Shown here: positions 45,701 through 53,523 of the stretch, piece by piece
Layout: each line of letters begins with the position of its first letter
Position numbering within the stretch: position 1 is the first letter of the stretch
Assembly (NCBI RefSeq): GCF_025685425.1
Contig: NZ_JAGTAS010000020.1
Span: 1 to 64,000, forward strand
Direction: 5' to 3'
Length of the DNA: 64,000 nt
Source of the DNA: Terriglobus albidus
GTDB lineage: Bacteria; Acidobacteriota; Terriglobia; Terriglobales; Acidobacteriaceae
Position numbers and translations under genes: made by a program
Notes under the pieces: generated by a model
The model's database searches: none
What the model saw: only the letters and a program-made list of their open reading frames with translations
What the model was told of the DNA's origin: nothing

Positions 45701-45812
45701 AGCATTTTCACTGTTGCTGGGTATCCCGGAAAAGGCGTGCAGCGGCGTTTTCATTGCGGAAAACGCCCATAGATGCGGATCCTCTGGGTACACCTGCAGT
45801 GAAAATGCTCTA
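45698..45812 (-). repeat. 115-bp TAGAGCATTTTC element, copy B (inverted)
   Basis: It runs from TAGAGCATTTTCACTGTTGC to GCAGTGAAAATGCTCTA. Its reverse complement aligns with copies A and C along its whole length. The outer stem has A opposite T (TTTTCACTG/CAGTGAAAA) where copy C has C opposite G, a compensatory change. Bases 45698-45700 are the ggt stop codon. Confidence 0.92.
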
Positions 45813-45880
45813 ATTCCCGGTTAGGTGTGCGATCGACATGATCGATGACAGGGAACTTTGACTCCCGAGATGGTCTTTGC

Positions 45881-45931
45881 TTGACACCCCTAAACATCTA
45901 GGCTAACTTTGATGCCAAGTTGTTTAGGGGT
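45881..45931 (+). promoter_or_regulatory. Promoter and candidate operator of the first PadR gene
   Basis: TTGACA (45881-45886) and TAACTT (45904-45909) are spaced 17 bp. ACCCCTAAACA (45886-45896) and TGTTTAGGGGT (45921-45931) form a perfect 11-bp inverted repeat that flanks the -10 box; the downstream arm contains the AGGGG ribosome-binding site of the GTG start at 45937. Binding there would block both transcription and translation. Confidence 0.65.
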
Positions 45932-45936
45932 ACATC

Positions 45937-46263
45937 GTGGCGAAAAACGATTTACAGGGAACACTGGATCTGCTGGTCTTGAAGACTCTCTCGCAGAAAG
46001 GCGAGTGCCATGGCTACGGCATTGTGCTTCATATTCAACAGGCGTCTGACGATCTGCTGCGTGTGGAAGAGGGCTCTTTGTATCCTGCACTGCACCGGAT
46101 GGAACAGCGTGGATGGATCTCTTCGGACTGGGCGCTTACAGAGACGAAACGGAAAGCAAAGTATTACAAGCTGACCTCTGCCGGCAGAAAGAAACTCGTG
46201 GAAGTCGAGAAGGATTTCGAGCACCTGGTAAAAGGTGTTCGCGCAATTTTGCGTTATGCCTAG
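45937..46263 (+). CDS. PadR-family transcriptional regulator (ADOP-linked)
   Basis: The 108-residue product is a PadR winged helix: DLQGTLDLLVLKTLSQKGECHGYGI, EEGSLYPALHRMEQRGWISSDWA, and YYKLTSAGRKKLVEVEKDF. GTG start with AGGGG seven bases upstream. It precedes the permease gene by 8 bases, the standard PadR-ADOP layout in Acidobacteria, and probably represses the pair through the inverted repeat at its promoter. Confidence 0.92.
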   Translation: MAKNDLQGTLDLLVLKTLSQKGECHGYGIVLHIQQASDDLLRVEEGSLYPALHRMEQRGWISSDWALTETKRKAKYYKLTSAGRKKLVEVEKDFEHLVKGVRAILRYA

Positions 46264-46271
46264 GAGGAGAG

Positions 46272-48902
46272 ATGTCGATGTTCCGTCGCATTTTCAACCT
46301 TTTCTCTCGATCGCACATGGAGCGCGAGATCGATGCTGAACTTCGTTCGCATATCGAGATGCGCATCGAAGACAACATCGCTTCCGGAATGTCGCCCGAC
46401 GAGGCTCGCCGCGATGCTCATCTACGCTTTGGCAATCTGATCAGCACGAAAGAACACGTAACTCATGCAGATGCGACTCTAACGCTCTACAGCATCTGGC
46501 TCGATATACGATTTGGGCGCCGTCAGTTGCGCAAAAATTTCGGCTTCTCCTGCACGGCCATCCTCGTATTGTCGCTGGGTATGTGCGCAAGTGTCGCCCT
46601 TTTTGCTTTCGTTGACGCCGTACTGATCAGACCGTTGCCCTACCAGAGTTCATCACGGCTGGTTGCTTTATTTGAGAGCACTCCCCTTGGATCGCGCTTC
46701 CATCTCTCGTATCTGGACTATCTGGACTGGAAGAAGCAGAACAAAGTCTTTGAGTCGCTGGAGGCATATGACAAAGTCTATTTTGCTCTGAATACCGCCA
46801 CGGAAACGCAGCTTGTCGATGGCGCCACCGTAAGTGCAGGCTTCTTTCGAACGTTAGGTGTCACCCCAGTGATTGGGCGTGATTTCCGTGAAGGCGAAGA
46901 TACTCCGAGCGTGCCGCGCACAGTGATGCTGAGCTATGCCGCATGGCAGAGCCGGTATGGGGGACGGCAGGATGTGTTGGAGCGCACGCTGACGATAGAG
47001 GGAGTTCCATATGTTGTCATCGGCGTGCTGCCGCGTGAGTTTCACTTTGCACCTGCGGGGCCGGCCGAGTTCTGGACATCGCTTCACGAATCCTCTAATC
47101 CGAACAATCGCGGAAATCATGGACTCCTGGCGATTGCTCGTCTGAAGAACAACGTGTCGGTCGAGTCAGCGGCCTCGGACATGACCTCGATTACTCAGCA
47201 GCTTGCAAAACAGTACCCAGACTCCGATGAGGGACGCGGCGCAACCGTGCTGCCGCTGACCGAAGTCATTGTGGGCAGGCTTCGGCCGGTACTATGGCTG
47301 CTTTTGTGCGGGGCAACCTTGCTGCTCCTGATTGCATGCGTGAATGTCTCAGGCCTGATTCTGGTCCGTTCCGAAAATCGCCGTCATGAGACAGCGGTTC
47401 GCGCCGCGCTGGGTGCGTCACGCATGCGGCTCATACGTCAGTTTGCGACGGAAGGGGTCATCCTCGCCGCGGCCGGCAGCCTGCTCGGCATATCGGCGAC
47501 ATATGGAGCCATTAGTCTGCTGTTGCAACTCGTACCGGTTAACATGCTGCGGGAGATGCCCTATCTACAGCATCTTGGGCTGACTCCCCACGTGCTTCTG
47601 TTCGCGGCACTCGTTGGCCTGGTGATGGCAACCCTATTCTCGCTCACCCCCATTCTTTGTCTATCGTTGTCAGACATGCGGGCCGGTTTGGTGGAGAGCG
47701 GCCGCTCCGGTGCAAAGACAGCCTGGAAGCATCTTGGAGCAAATCTTGTGGTGCTGGAGCTCTGCACCGCAATGGTGCTGCTGGCAGGAGCGGGTTTGCT
47801 AGGCAAAAGCTTCTATCGGCTGCTGCACGCTGATATCGGCATAGAGCCGGATCATCTGGCAATGATGCGGCTCAGAGCGCCACACTCCCGCTATCCAAAG
47901 GATGAACAGATCGTTGCCCTGGCGCAGCGCTTCATGGATGAAGCCGGCCGCTTACCCGGCGTACAGTCGGTTGCCGTTGCCCATCAGATCCCTGCGGCCG
48001 ACATCGCTGGAGGGAATACGACCTTCGAGATCATCGGAAGGCCGCAGCATGGCAGCACCAATGAATCGAGCGGCCGCCAGGTAAGCGCGAACTACTTCAA
48101 CACGATGCAAGCGCGGCTGGCACGTGGACGCTACTTTGCTCAGACAGACGATGCTTCGAAGTCTCGTGTCATGATTGTGAACCAGGCCTTCGCGCGGAAA
48201 TTCTTCCCTGGAGAGGACGCGATTGGAAAGCACATCCGCTACGATGCATCGACGCCACCAATCGAGATCGTCGGCATCGTTAACGACATCAAAGAGGGTC
48301 CGCTGGATACAGAGGTACAGCCTGTACTCTACACGCCGTTCAGCCAGGAACCGGACAATGCCTTCTACGTCATCCTCAGAACTGCTCATGCTCCTCAGGA
48401 GCTGTTGCAGCCGCTGGAAAGAACAGCTCACAGCATCGATCCCAATATTCTGACCTTTGGCCCGGAAACCATGGACGACCGGATCAGCCACTTACAGTCG
48501 ACCTATCTGCATCGCTCCTCCGCCTGCCTCATAGGCGGCTTCGCCGGGGCGGCGCTGCTGCTGGGTGTAGTGGGCTTATATGGAGTGATCGCGTATTCAG
48601 TGAGCCAGCGGACCAAAGAGATTGGAGTACGCATGGCGCTCGGAGCGCAGCGTCATGCTGTCTACCGGCTGATTCTGAAAGAGGCTGGACGGCTCGCGGC
48701 TATTGGTATCAGCACGGGAATTCTCTGCTCGGTAGCAACTGCAAGCCTGATACGTAATCTCCTGTTCGGCACGCAGCCGTGGGATGCGGCTACTCTTGCC
48801 GGAGTGTCAATTCTGCTGGCAACCGCAGCGCTTCTTGCCAGCTACATTCCCGCACGACGTGCGGCCTCAGTAAACCCAGTGGAGGCTTTACGCGCAGAAT
48901 AG
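46272..48902 (+). CDS. ADOP-type ABC transporter permease (MacB/FtsX-like)
   Basis: The family is a single-chain permease with two FtsX-like halves; no ATPase gene is adjacent. The 876-residue product has an N-terminal cytoplasmic helix region with MEREIDAELRSHIEMRIEDNIASGMSPDEAR, a first membrane helix near residue 95, a MacB-like periplasmic domain, a three-helix core (VLWLLLCGATLLLLIACVNVSGL; EDFAVRAALGAS-type ETAVRAALGASRMR), a second periplasmic domain (FARKFFPGEDAIGKHIRYD) and the closing KEIGVRMALGAQ helix set. TAGGAGGAG precedes the ATG. The substrate is unknown. The TAG stop is the first triplet of element copy C. Confidence 0.9.
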   Translation: MSMFRRIFNLFSRSHMEREIDAELRSHIEMRIEDNIASGMSPDEARRDAHLRFGNLISTKEHVTHADATLTLYSIWLDIRFGRRQLRKNFGFSCTAILVLSLGMCASVALFAFVDAVLIRPLPYQSSSRLVALFESTPLGSRFHLSYLDYLDWKKQNKVFESLEAYDKVYFALNTATETQLVDGATVSAGFFRTLGVTPVIGRDFREGEDTPSVPRTVMLSYAAWQSRYGGRQDVLERTLTIEGVPYVVIGVLPREFHFAPAGPAEFWTSLHESSNPNNRGNHGLLAIARLKNNVSVESAASDMTSITQQLAKQYPDSDEGRGATVLPLTEVIVGRLRPVLWLLLCGATLLLLIACVNVSGLILVRSENRRHETAVRAALGASRMRLIRQFATEGVILAAAGSLLGISATYGAISLLLQLVPVNMLREMPYLQHLGLTPHVLLFAALVGLVMATLFSLTPILCLSLSDMRAGLVESGRSGAKTAWKHLGANLVVLELCTAMVLLAGAGLLGKSFYRLLHADIGIEPDHLAMMRLRAPHSRYPKDEQIVALAQRFMDEAGRLPGVQSVAVAHQIPAADIAGGNTTFEIIGRPQHGSTNESSGRQVSANYFNTMQARLARGRYFAQTDDASKSRVMIVNQAFARKFFPGEDAIGKHIRYDASTPPIEIVGIVNDIKEGPLDTEVQPVLYTPFSQEPDNAFYVILRTAHAPQELLQPLERTAHSIDPNILTFGPETMDDRISHLQSTYLHRSSACLIGGFAGAALLLGVVGLYGVIAYSVSQRTKEIGVRMALGAQRHAVYRLILKEAGRLAAIGISTGILCSVATASLIRNLLFGTQPWDAATLAGVSILLATAALLASYIPARRAASVNPVEALRAE

Positions 48903-49014
48903 AACATTTTCCCTGTAGGTTGGTCCAGAGCATCCGCATCTATGGGCGTTTTCCGCAAAGAAAACGCCACTGCACTCCTCTTCCGGGATACCCAGCAACA
49001 GGGAAAATGCTCTA
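48900..49014 (+). repeat. 115-bp TAGA(G/A)CATTTTC element, copy C
   Basis: It runs from TAGAACATTTTCCCTGTAGG to CAACAGGGAAAATGCTCTA, same orientation as copy A, with the central hairpin GGCGTTTTCCGCAAAGAAAACGCC. Bases 48900-48902 are the stop codon of the ADOP permease. Confidence 0.92.
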
Positions 49015-49053
49015 GAACTGTGCACACAAGCATCCCGCGGCACACCATACCTT

Positions 49054-49794
49054 CTAGTTCTCGGTCGGTGTGCGATCGACGCGATCGATGACGAGAAACT
49101 CGACAGGTACGTTTTGCGGTTCCAGCTTCAGGCCCAGTGTCTTCTGAATCGCGGTGAAGATAGAAGGAAGGCCGTCGTCGGCTGATGATATGTTCGACGC
49201 AAAATCGAGCTTGATGTCGTAGCCGCCGCTGAGTCCCGTTTTATCGATGACAGGGCGCCCAGCAGGATGTTGCAGCATACCTGCGAGGTACGGCATGGAC
49301 CAGTCGAGTCCATTCAGTTGCTTGTCCGTAACGCTTATACGATATCCAGGAAATTTCGCCCCCTTGGTCGGCTCAAGTCTGGGGCCGTCTTTCGCAACCA
49401 CGAGCGCATAGCCGGGCATCTGCCTGGTCTCAGTGTGAGTGACAAGATGAAACCGCTCCTGCAGTAGAGACTGAAGCAGGGGTCTGAGCTCTTCGCGGCT
49501 GAGAGCAATGTTGCCGGAGGGCCGGGCGTCTACATCGAAGTGCGTTGCCCCTAGCCACGATGGCTTGTTGGCGATCTGATTCGCGTCGATGCCGTAGGCC
49601 AGAACTATTAACCATTGCAGAGATAAGTTGTGCGCCGTGAACTTGCCCGTACCGGGCGGGCTCCACGAGCCATCAAGCTCGCTTCCCGTTGATTCCCGAA
49701 TGGATGCAACATCAAACGAAGGATGCGATTGAGCGGAACAGACAGTTCCCACAACAAGGGCGAGCAAGAGAACGGTCAGTGCCTTGGCAGACAT
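49054..49794 (-). CDS. TIGR03435-type exported protein
   Basis: This family of unknown function is greatly expanded in Acidobacteria. The 246-residue product has a signal peptide (ALTVLLLALVVGTVCSA), the opening PSFDVASIRES, the LSLQWLIVLAYGID block (residues about 53-66), RPLLQSLLQERFHLVTHTETRQMPGYALVVAKDGP, and the closing PVEFLVIDRVDRTPTEN. It is divergent from an alpha/beta hydrolase gene (65 bp). No Shine-Dalgarno is evident ahead of the ATG. Confidence 0.88.
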   Translation of the reverse strand: MSAKALTVLLLALVVGTVCSAQSHPSFDVASIRESTGSELDGSWSPPGTGKFTAHNLSLQWLIVLAYGIDANQIANKPSWLGATHFDVDARPSGNIALSREELRPLLQSLLQERFHLVTHTETRQMPGYALVVAKDGPRLEPTKGAKFPGYRISVTDKQLNGLDWSMPYLAGMLQHPAGRPVIDKTGLSGGYDIKLDFASNISSADDGLPSIFTAIQKTLGLKLEPQNVPVEFLVIDRVDRTPTEN

Positions 49795-49859
49795 ATAAAG
49801 TTGATTGGGCCTATGATGCTTCCTGATAGCAGGACTATGTCAAGAGATAACGGTGAAGC

Positions 49860-50825
49860 ATGATGAAATTCCCCTACTCGCTGTTCGCCGGGATAATTTT
49901 CCTGCTGCCACTGCCCTGCGGGGCACAGATGGCGCCGCTTGATCCCGTACCAACCGGTGAGATGGTCGACCTTGGCGGGCGGCGGATCCATTTGAACTGT
50001 GTCGGAACAGGTTCGCCCACGATAGTGATCGAAAGTGGCGGCGGCAGCTTCGCGGTCGAGTGGACGCTGGTGCAGAGAGCAGTAGCAACGCGTTACCGCA
50101 TCTGCGCATATGACCGGGCTGGGTATGCATGGAGCGAAGGAGGAGCTGTCGATGAAGGCATCGAGCAGACGGTGGACGACCTTCATCTGCTTTTGCAGAA
50201 AGGCCGCATCAGGACACCGGTCGTTGTCGTTTGCCAATCGCTCGGATGTATCTACGCTCGTGCCTATCAACGACGATTCCCCGAACAGGTTGCCGGATTT
50301 GTCTTTGTCGATGGCTCCCATGACGAGGGCATTTCGCTTGTGCTGCACGGTACAAGAACGCCCATCAGTCTTCTATCACACGAAGATCTGCCGCAGGCCT
50401 ATGAGGAATACCGGAGATCGCTGCCGCCATTGAAAGCCGGCGGAGCCTCGGCTGCTCCCTTCGACCGTCTTCCGCCGGACATTCAAACAACCAGGCACTG
50501 GGCGTTTATGAAGATGTTGGATGAGATCGGGTGGCTTCCTAATAGCGCTGTAGCCGCTGAGTCCTGGAGAGAAGAGTTTGCTGCCTTGAGGTCGCAACGA
50601 CTCAGCGAACCCCATCCGCTTGGAGACCTTCCATTGGTTGTGTTGGAGCGGTCAAAGAACCCTGATCCAGTCTGGCATACCCAGCAGGTGCAGCTTGCCG
50701 CTCTCTCCTCCAGGGGACAATTGATTCGCGCGGAAAACAGCGGACACATGATCCATCTGGAAAGACCGGACCTGGTGGCCGAAGCTATCCACCGTGTCGT
50801 CTCCCAGCTCCGAGAAAAGCATTGA
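49860..50825 (+). CDS. Exported alpha/beta hydrolase
   Basis: The 321-residue product has a signal peptide (YSLFAGIIFLLPLPCGAQ) and an alpha/beta-hydrolase fold: GGRRIHLNCVGTGSPTIVIESGGG, YDRAGYAWSEGG, the nucleophile elbow VVCQSLGCIYAR with Ser127 (the usual first Gly is Cys125), and a late His in NSGHMIHLERPDLVAEA. Esterase or peptidase activity is possible; the substrate is unknown. Confidence 0.85.
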   Translation: MMKFPYSLFAGIIFLLPLPCGAQMAPLDPVPTGEMVDLGGRRIHLNCVGTGSPTIVIESGGGSFAVEWTLVQRAVATRYRICAYDRAGYAWSEGGAVDEGIEQTVDDLHLLLQKGRIRTPVVVVCQSLGCIYARAYQRRFPEQVAGFVFVDGSHDEGISLVLHGTRTPISLLSHEDLPQAYEEYRRSLPPLKAGGASAAPFDRLPPDIQTTRHWAFMKMLDEIGWLPNSAVAAESWREEFAALRSQRLSEPHPLGDLPLVVLERSKNPDPVWHTQQVQLAALSSRGQLIRAENSGHMIHLERPDLVAEAIHRVVSQLREKH

Positions 50826-50979
50826 TTTGCCAGGCCTGTGGTCACGCTTCTCACGAAATCCAGCTTCTCCTTCCGTATACTGGGTCGGCCATTCGACTAT
50901 GGCTTCTGTTCCTTCTGATACCGTCGGGTAGCTTCTTTATCCCATGTGATTGCTATAGAGCGCCACAGGCCTGAAATAT

Positions 50980-51945
50980 ATGTCACACCTCCGCATCGTC
51001 CTGCTGATCTTCTTCACCACGACCCTCTGTGCTGCCCAAAGCACACCTCTGATCGACTATCACCAGCACTTGCTCAGTCCTGATGTGGCAAAGCTGATTG
51101 GAGAATCCAGGACCTTTGCCGCAAGCGATCTCATCGCAGAGATGGATCGTGCGGGTCTGCGGAAGGCCGTCGTTCTCTCACTCGCATATCAGTTCGGAAA
51201 TCCGAATCGCCCTCCCGTACAGGATGAGTATGCCAGGGTGAAAGCGGAGAATGACTGGACCGCAGAGCAGGTCAAGCAATACCCGCAGAGGCTCGTGGGT
51301 GTCTGCGGCGTTGATCCGCTCCGTGAATATGCGATGGCTGAAATCGAGCGATGCGCCGCGGACCCTTATCTCAGAACTGGGATAAAGCTTCACTTTGGAA
51401 ACTCCGATGTCGATCTCGACAATCCGGCTCACGTCGCTATGCTCCGCAAGGCCTTCCAGACGGCCGACCGGCATCGCATGGCGATCATTGTTCACATGCA
51501 TGCGAACGTGACGCATCATCGGCCCTACGGGAAGAAAGAAGCTGAGGCCTTTCTAAACCAACTGCTGCCGGCAGCGCCACACAGCGTGGTGCAGATTGCT
51601 CATCTTGCTGGGAGCGGAGGATGGGACGATCCTGCGAGCGATGAGGCGCTTTCAGTCTTTCTTCTTGCAATGGCGCAGCACGATCGACGCGTCGCGCACA
51701 TCTACTTCGATATCTCTGGTGTAGCCGGCCTGGGCGATGCATGGGAAGGGAACAAGGAAGAGATCGCGTTGAGAATCCGGCAGGTTGGCGTGCGTCGCGT
51801 TCTGTTTGGAAGCGATGGCGCATGGACAGGCTTTACTCCGGTAAAGGCTATTGCTGCATATCGTCAGCTCCCGCTGACGAAGGATGAGATGTCCGTGATC
51901 GACAACAACCTTGCTCCTTACATGAAAGCGAGCAAGGGCCATTGA
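50980..51945 (+). CDS. Exported amidohydrolase-family protein
   Basis: The 321-residue product has a signal peptide (LRIVLLIFFTTTLCAAQ) and a TIM-barrel metal hydrolase domain of the amidohydrolase-2 type: DYHQHL holds the HxH metal site (about residues 27-30), VVLSLAYQF, IKLHFGNSDVDLDNP, IIVHMHAN, VQIAHLAGSGGWDDP and VLFGSDGAW. Substrate unknown. It converges on the GH43 gene with four bases between stop codons. Confidence 0.82.
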   Translation: MSHLRIVLLIFFTTTLCAAQSTPLIDYHQHLLSPDVAKLIGESRTFAASDLIAEMDRAGLRKAVVLSLAYQFGNPNRPPVQDEYARVKAENDWTAEQVKQYPQRLVGVCGVDPLREYAMAEIERCAADPYLRTGIKLHFGNSDVDLDNPAHVAMLRKAFQTADRHRMAIIVHMHANVTHHRPYGKKEAEAFLNQLLPAAPHSVVQIAHLAGSGGWDDPASDEALSVFLLAMAQHDRRVAHIYFDISGVAGLGDAWEGNKEEIALRIRQVGVRRVLFGSDGAWTGFTPVKAIAAYRQLPLTKDEMSVIDNNLAPYMKASKGH

Positions 51946-51949
51946 AGTT

Positions 51950-53014
51950 CTAATGGATTACCGGCCAGCCATCGACCCAGCTCACCTCTTTGATCCAAAG
52001 CGTGGCGCGGCCGCCTTCAGTGATCTTCTGCCCATGGAAGACGATCATCGTCTTACCGGTCCCAGGATCGTCATAGACCGTTCCACCGCCCACACCGACC
52101 CATTGCCCGCTTCCCTCCAGGATCACGGTAGAACCGCCGTCCATCATGAGTGTGCCATCTTTGGCGAGGAAGGGGCCGTTGGGGCTCTTTGATCGTCCGA
52201 CAGCCATCTTGTAGTTGTTGGTGGTGATGTCGGCGTTGCAGCAGCGATCGATGGAGACAAACAGATAGTACCAACCGTCATGCCAAAGCTGTGAGGAGCC
52301 TTCGATGGGATGCACCGCAACCCATGGACGTGCCGCCATCTCATGAACCTGGCCGGGCTTCAACATGCCGGTGGCGGGATCGATCTCACGCTGGCGGATG
52401 CCGTCCCAGTAACTGCCGTAACTAAGCCAGACACGGTCACCATCGACAAGGACGTTTGGATCGAGATCGTTGATCTCTGCCCCGGCAAAGGACTCCGTGA
52501 CCATGCCGCGGTCGACCCAGTGATAGCGAGGGTCCTGCGCATCGAGTGTAACGTTCGTTGCCAGCCCAATGACCGTGCGGGTCGTATTCACGATGGAGGC
52601 AGAGTAGTAGACGTGATATTCGCCGTTGAAGTAGGAGATATCCGGAGCCCAGATCTCGGTGAGTCCTGGAAGCTTTGCATGCAGCCACTCGGGCACCGCG
52701 GGAAAGACACTGCCGCAGTAACGCCAGACAGCTCGATCGCTGGAGCATAGAAACGGGAGCGAACCATTCCATGCGCCGGCGGCGTCGGTAACAAAAAGGT
52801 AGTAGGTTCCGCCGGCATAGATCACGCTGGGATCGCGTACCGGAGCGATATCACCGCTCACCGAGGTCTGGCCGGAGGCAATCGCCGGCTGGTCGCCATA
52901 CGAAAGCGGATTCGTCGCGATGCCGGAGGCACGGACACCTGAGCCGCAGCTTGCAAGCAAGGCAGAAAACACACTGAGGGCGCAAAGGGCCAGGACCCTT
53001 CGGAGGGGAGACAT
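51950..53014 (-). CDS. GH43-type arabinanase-like lipoprotein
   Basis: Family 43 glycosidases hydrolyse arabinan and xylan side chains. The 354-residue product has a lipoprotein signal (LALCALSVFSALLASCGS, lipobox with Cys near residue 23), followed by a five-bladed propeller with catalytic-type segments PVRDPSVIYAGGTYYLF (Asp base), EIWAPDISYFNGEYHVYYS (pKa-modulating Asp) and EGSSQLWHDGWYYLF (Glu acid). Endo-arabinanase-like spacing suggests arabinan as the substrate. I start at the ATG at 53014 because it directly precedes the lipobox; AGGTG lies upstream. Confidence 0.87.
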   Translation of the reverse strand: MSPLRRVLALCALSVFSALLASCGSGVRASGIATNPLSYGDQPAIASGQTSVSGDIAPVRDPSVIYAGGTYYLFVTDAAGAWNGSLPFLCSSDRAVWRYCGSVFPAVPEWLHAKLPGLTEIWAPDISYFNGEYHVYYSASIVNTTRTVIGLATNVTLDAQDPRYHWVDRGMVTESFAGAEINDLDPNVLVDGDRVWLSYGSYWDGIRQREIDPATGMLKPGQVHEMAARPWVAVHPIEGSSQLWHDGWYYLFVSIDRCCNADITTNNYKMAVGRSKSPNGPFLAKDGTLMMDGGSTVILEGSGQWVGVGGGTVYDDPGTGKTMIVFHGQKITEGGRATLWIKEVSWVDGWPVIH

Positions 53015-53139
53015 AACAACACCTGCAAAAAACGCTGTACTCCGATTATCACTGATCACAGGACGCACATGTGCGTCAAAACTGTGACTCAGCCTGGTAT
53101 GCGGTTCCAGGATGGGAAAAACGCAAAAAGCGAAAGGAC

Positions 53140-53182
53140 TTGACATCTTCCGGCCATAGGCATAGATAATCTATGCCTATGG
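53140..53182 (+). promoter_or_regulatory. Promoter and perfect operator of the second PadR gene
   Basis: TTGACA (53140-53145) and TAGATA (53163-53168) are spaced 17 bp. CCATAGGCATAGA (53154-53166) and TCTATGCCTATGG (53170-53182) form a perfect 13-bp inverted repeat with a 3-base spacer. It covers the -10 box and both candidate ATG codons (53173 and 53179), so the transcript is probably leaderless and repressor binding would cover the start site. Confidence 0.8.
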
Positions 53183-53514
53183 AATCTATCTCTAAACAGT
53201 CGATGCCTTCCGGCGCTCTCGCAATGTTGATCCTGCGTGTACTGAGGGCGGGGCCGCTCCACGGATATGCCATCGCCCAGAAGATTCATGTGCTCTCCAA
53301 CGAAGTGCTGGAGGTGGAGGAGGGCTCTCTCTATCCGGCGCTGCAGAAGATCCTGCTCAAGGGTTGGGTGAGCGCGGAGTGGGGCATCTCGGAGACGAGC
53401 CGGAAGGTGCGTTTCTACAAGCTGACGGCGGCGGGCCGCAAACAGTTGGAAGCAGAGCTTCGGGACTATGACCGGGTCACCGAGGCGATCAAGGCGATTC
53501 TGCGGACGGCATAG
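53173..53514 (+). CDS. PadR-family transcriptional regulator (ADOP-linked)
   Basis: The 113-residue product is a PadR winged helix: LAMLILRVLRAGPLHGYAIAQKI, EEGSLYPALQKILLKGWVSAEWG and YKLTAAGRKQLEAELRDYDR. The ATG at 53173 or 53179 lies inside the operator and there is no Shine-Dalgarno, which fits leaderless translation. It ends nine bases before the permease gene. It is only 31% or so identical by eye in the variable parts to the other PadR here, so the pairs are diverged paralogues. Confidence 0.92.
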   Translation: MPMESISKQSMPSGALAMLILRVLRAGPLHGYAIAQKIHVLSNEVLEVEEGSLYPALQKILLKGWVSAEWGISETSRKVRFYKLTAAGRKQLEAELRDYDRVTEAIKAILRTA

Positions 53515-53523
53515 GGGACGAGT

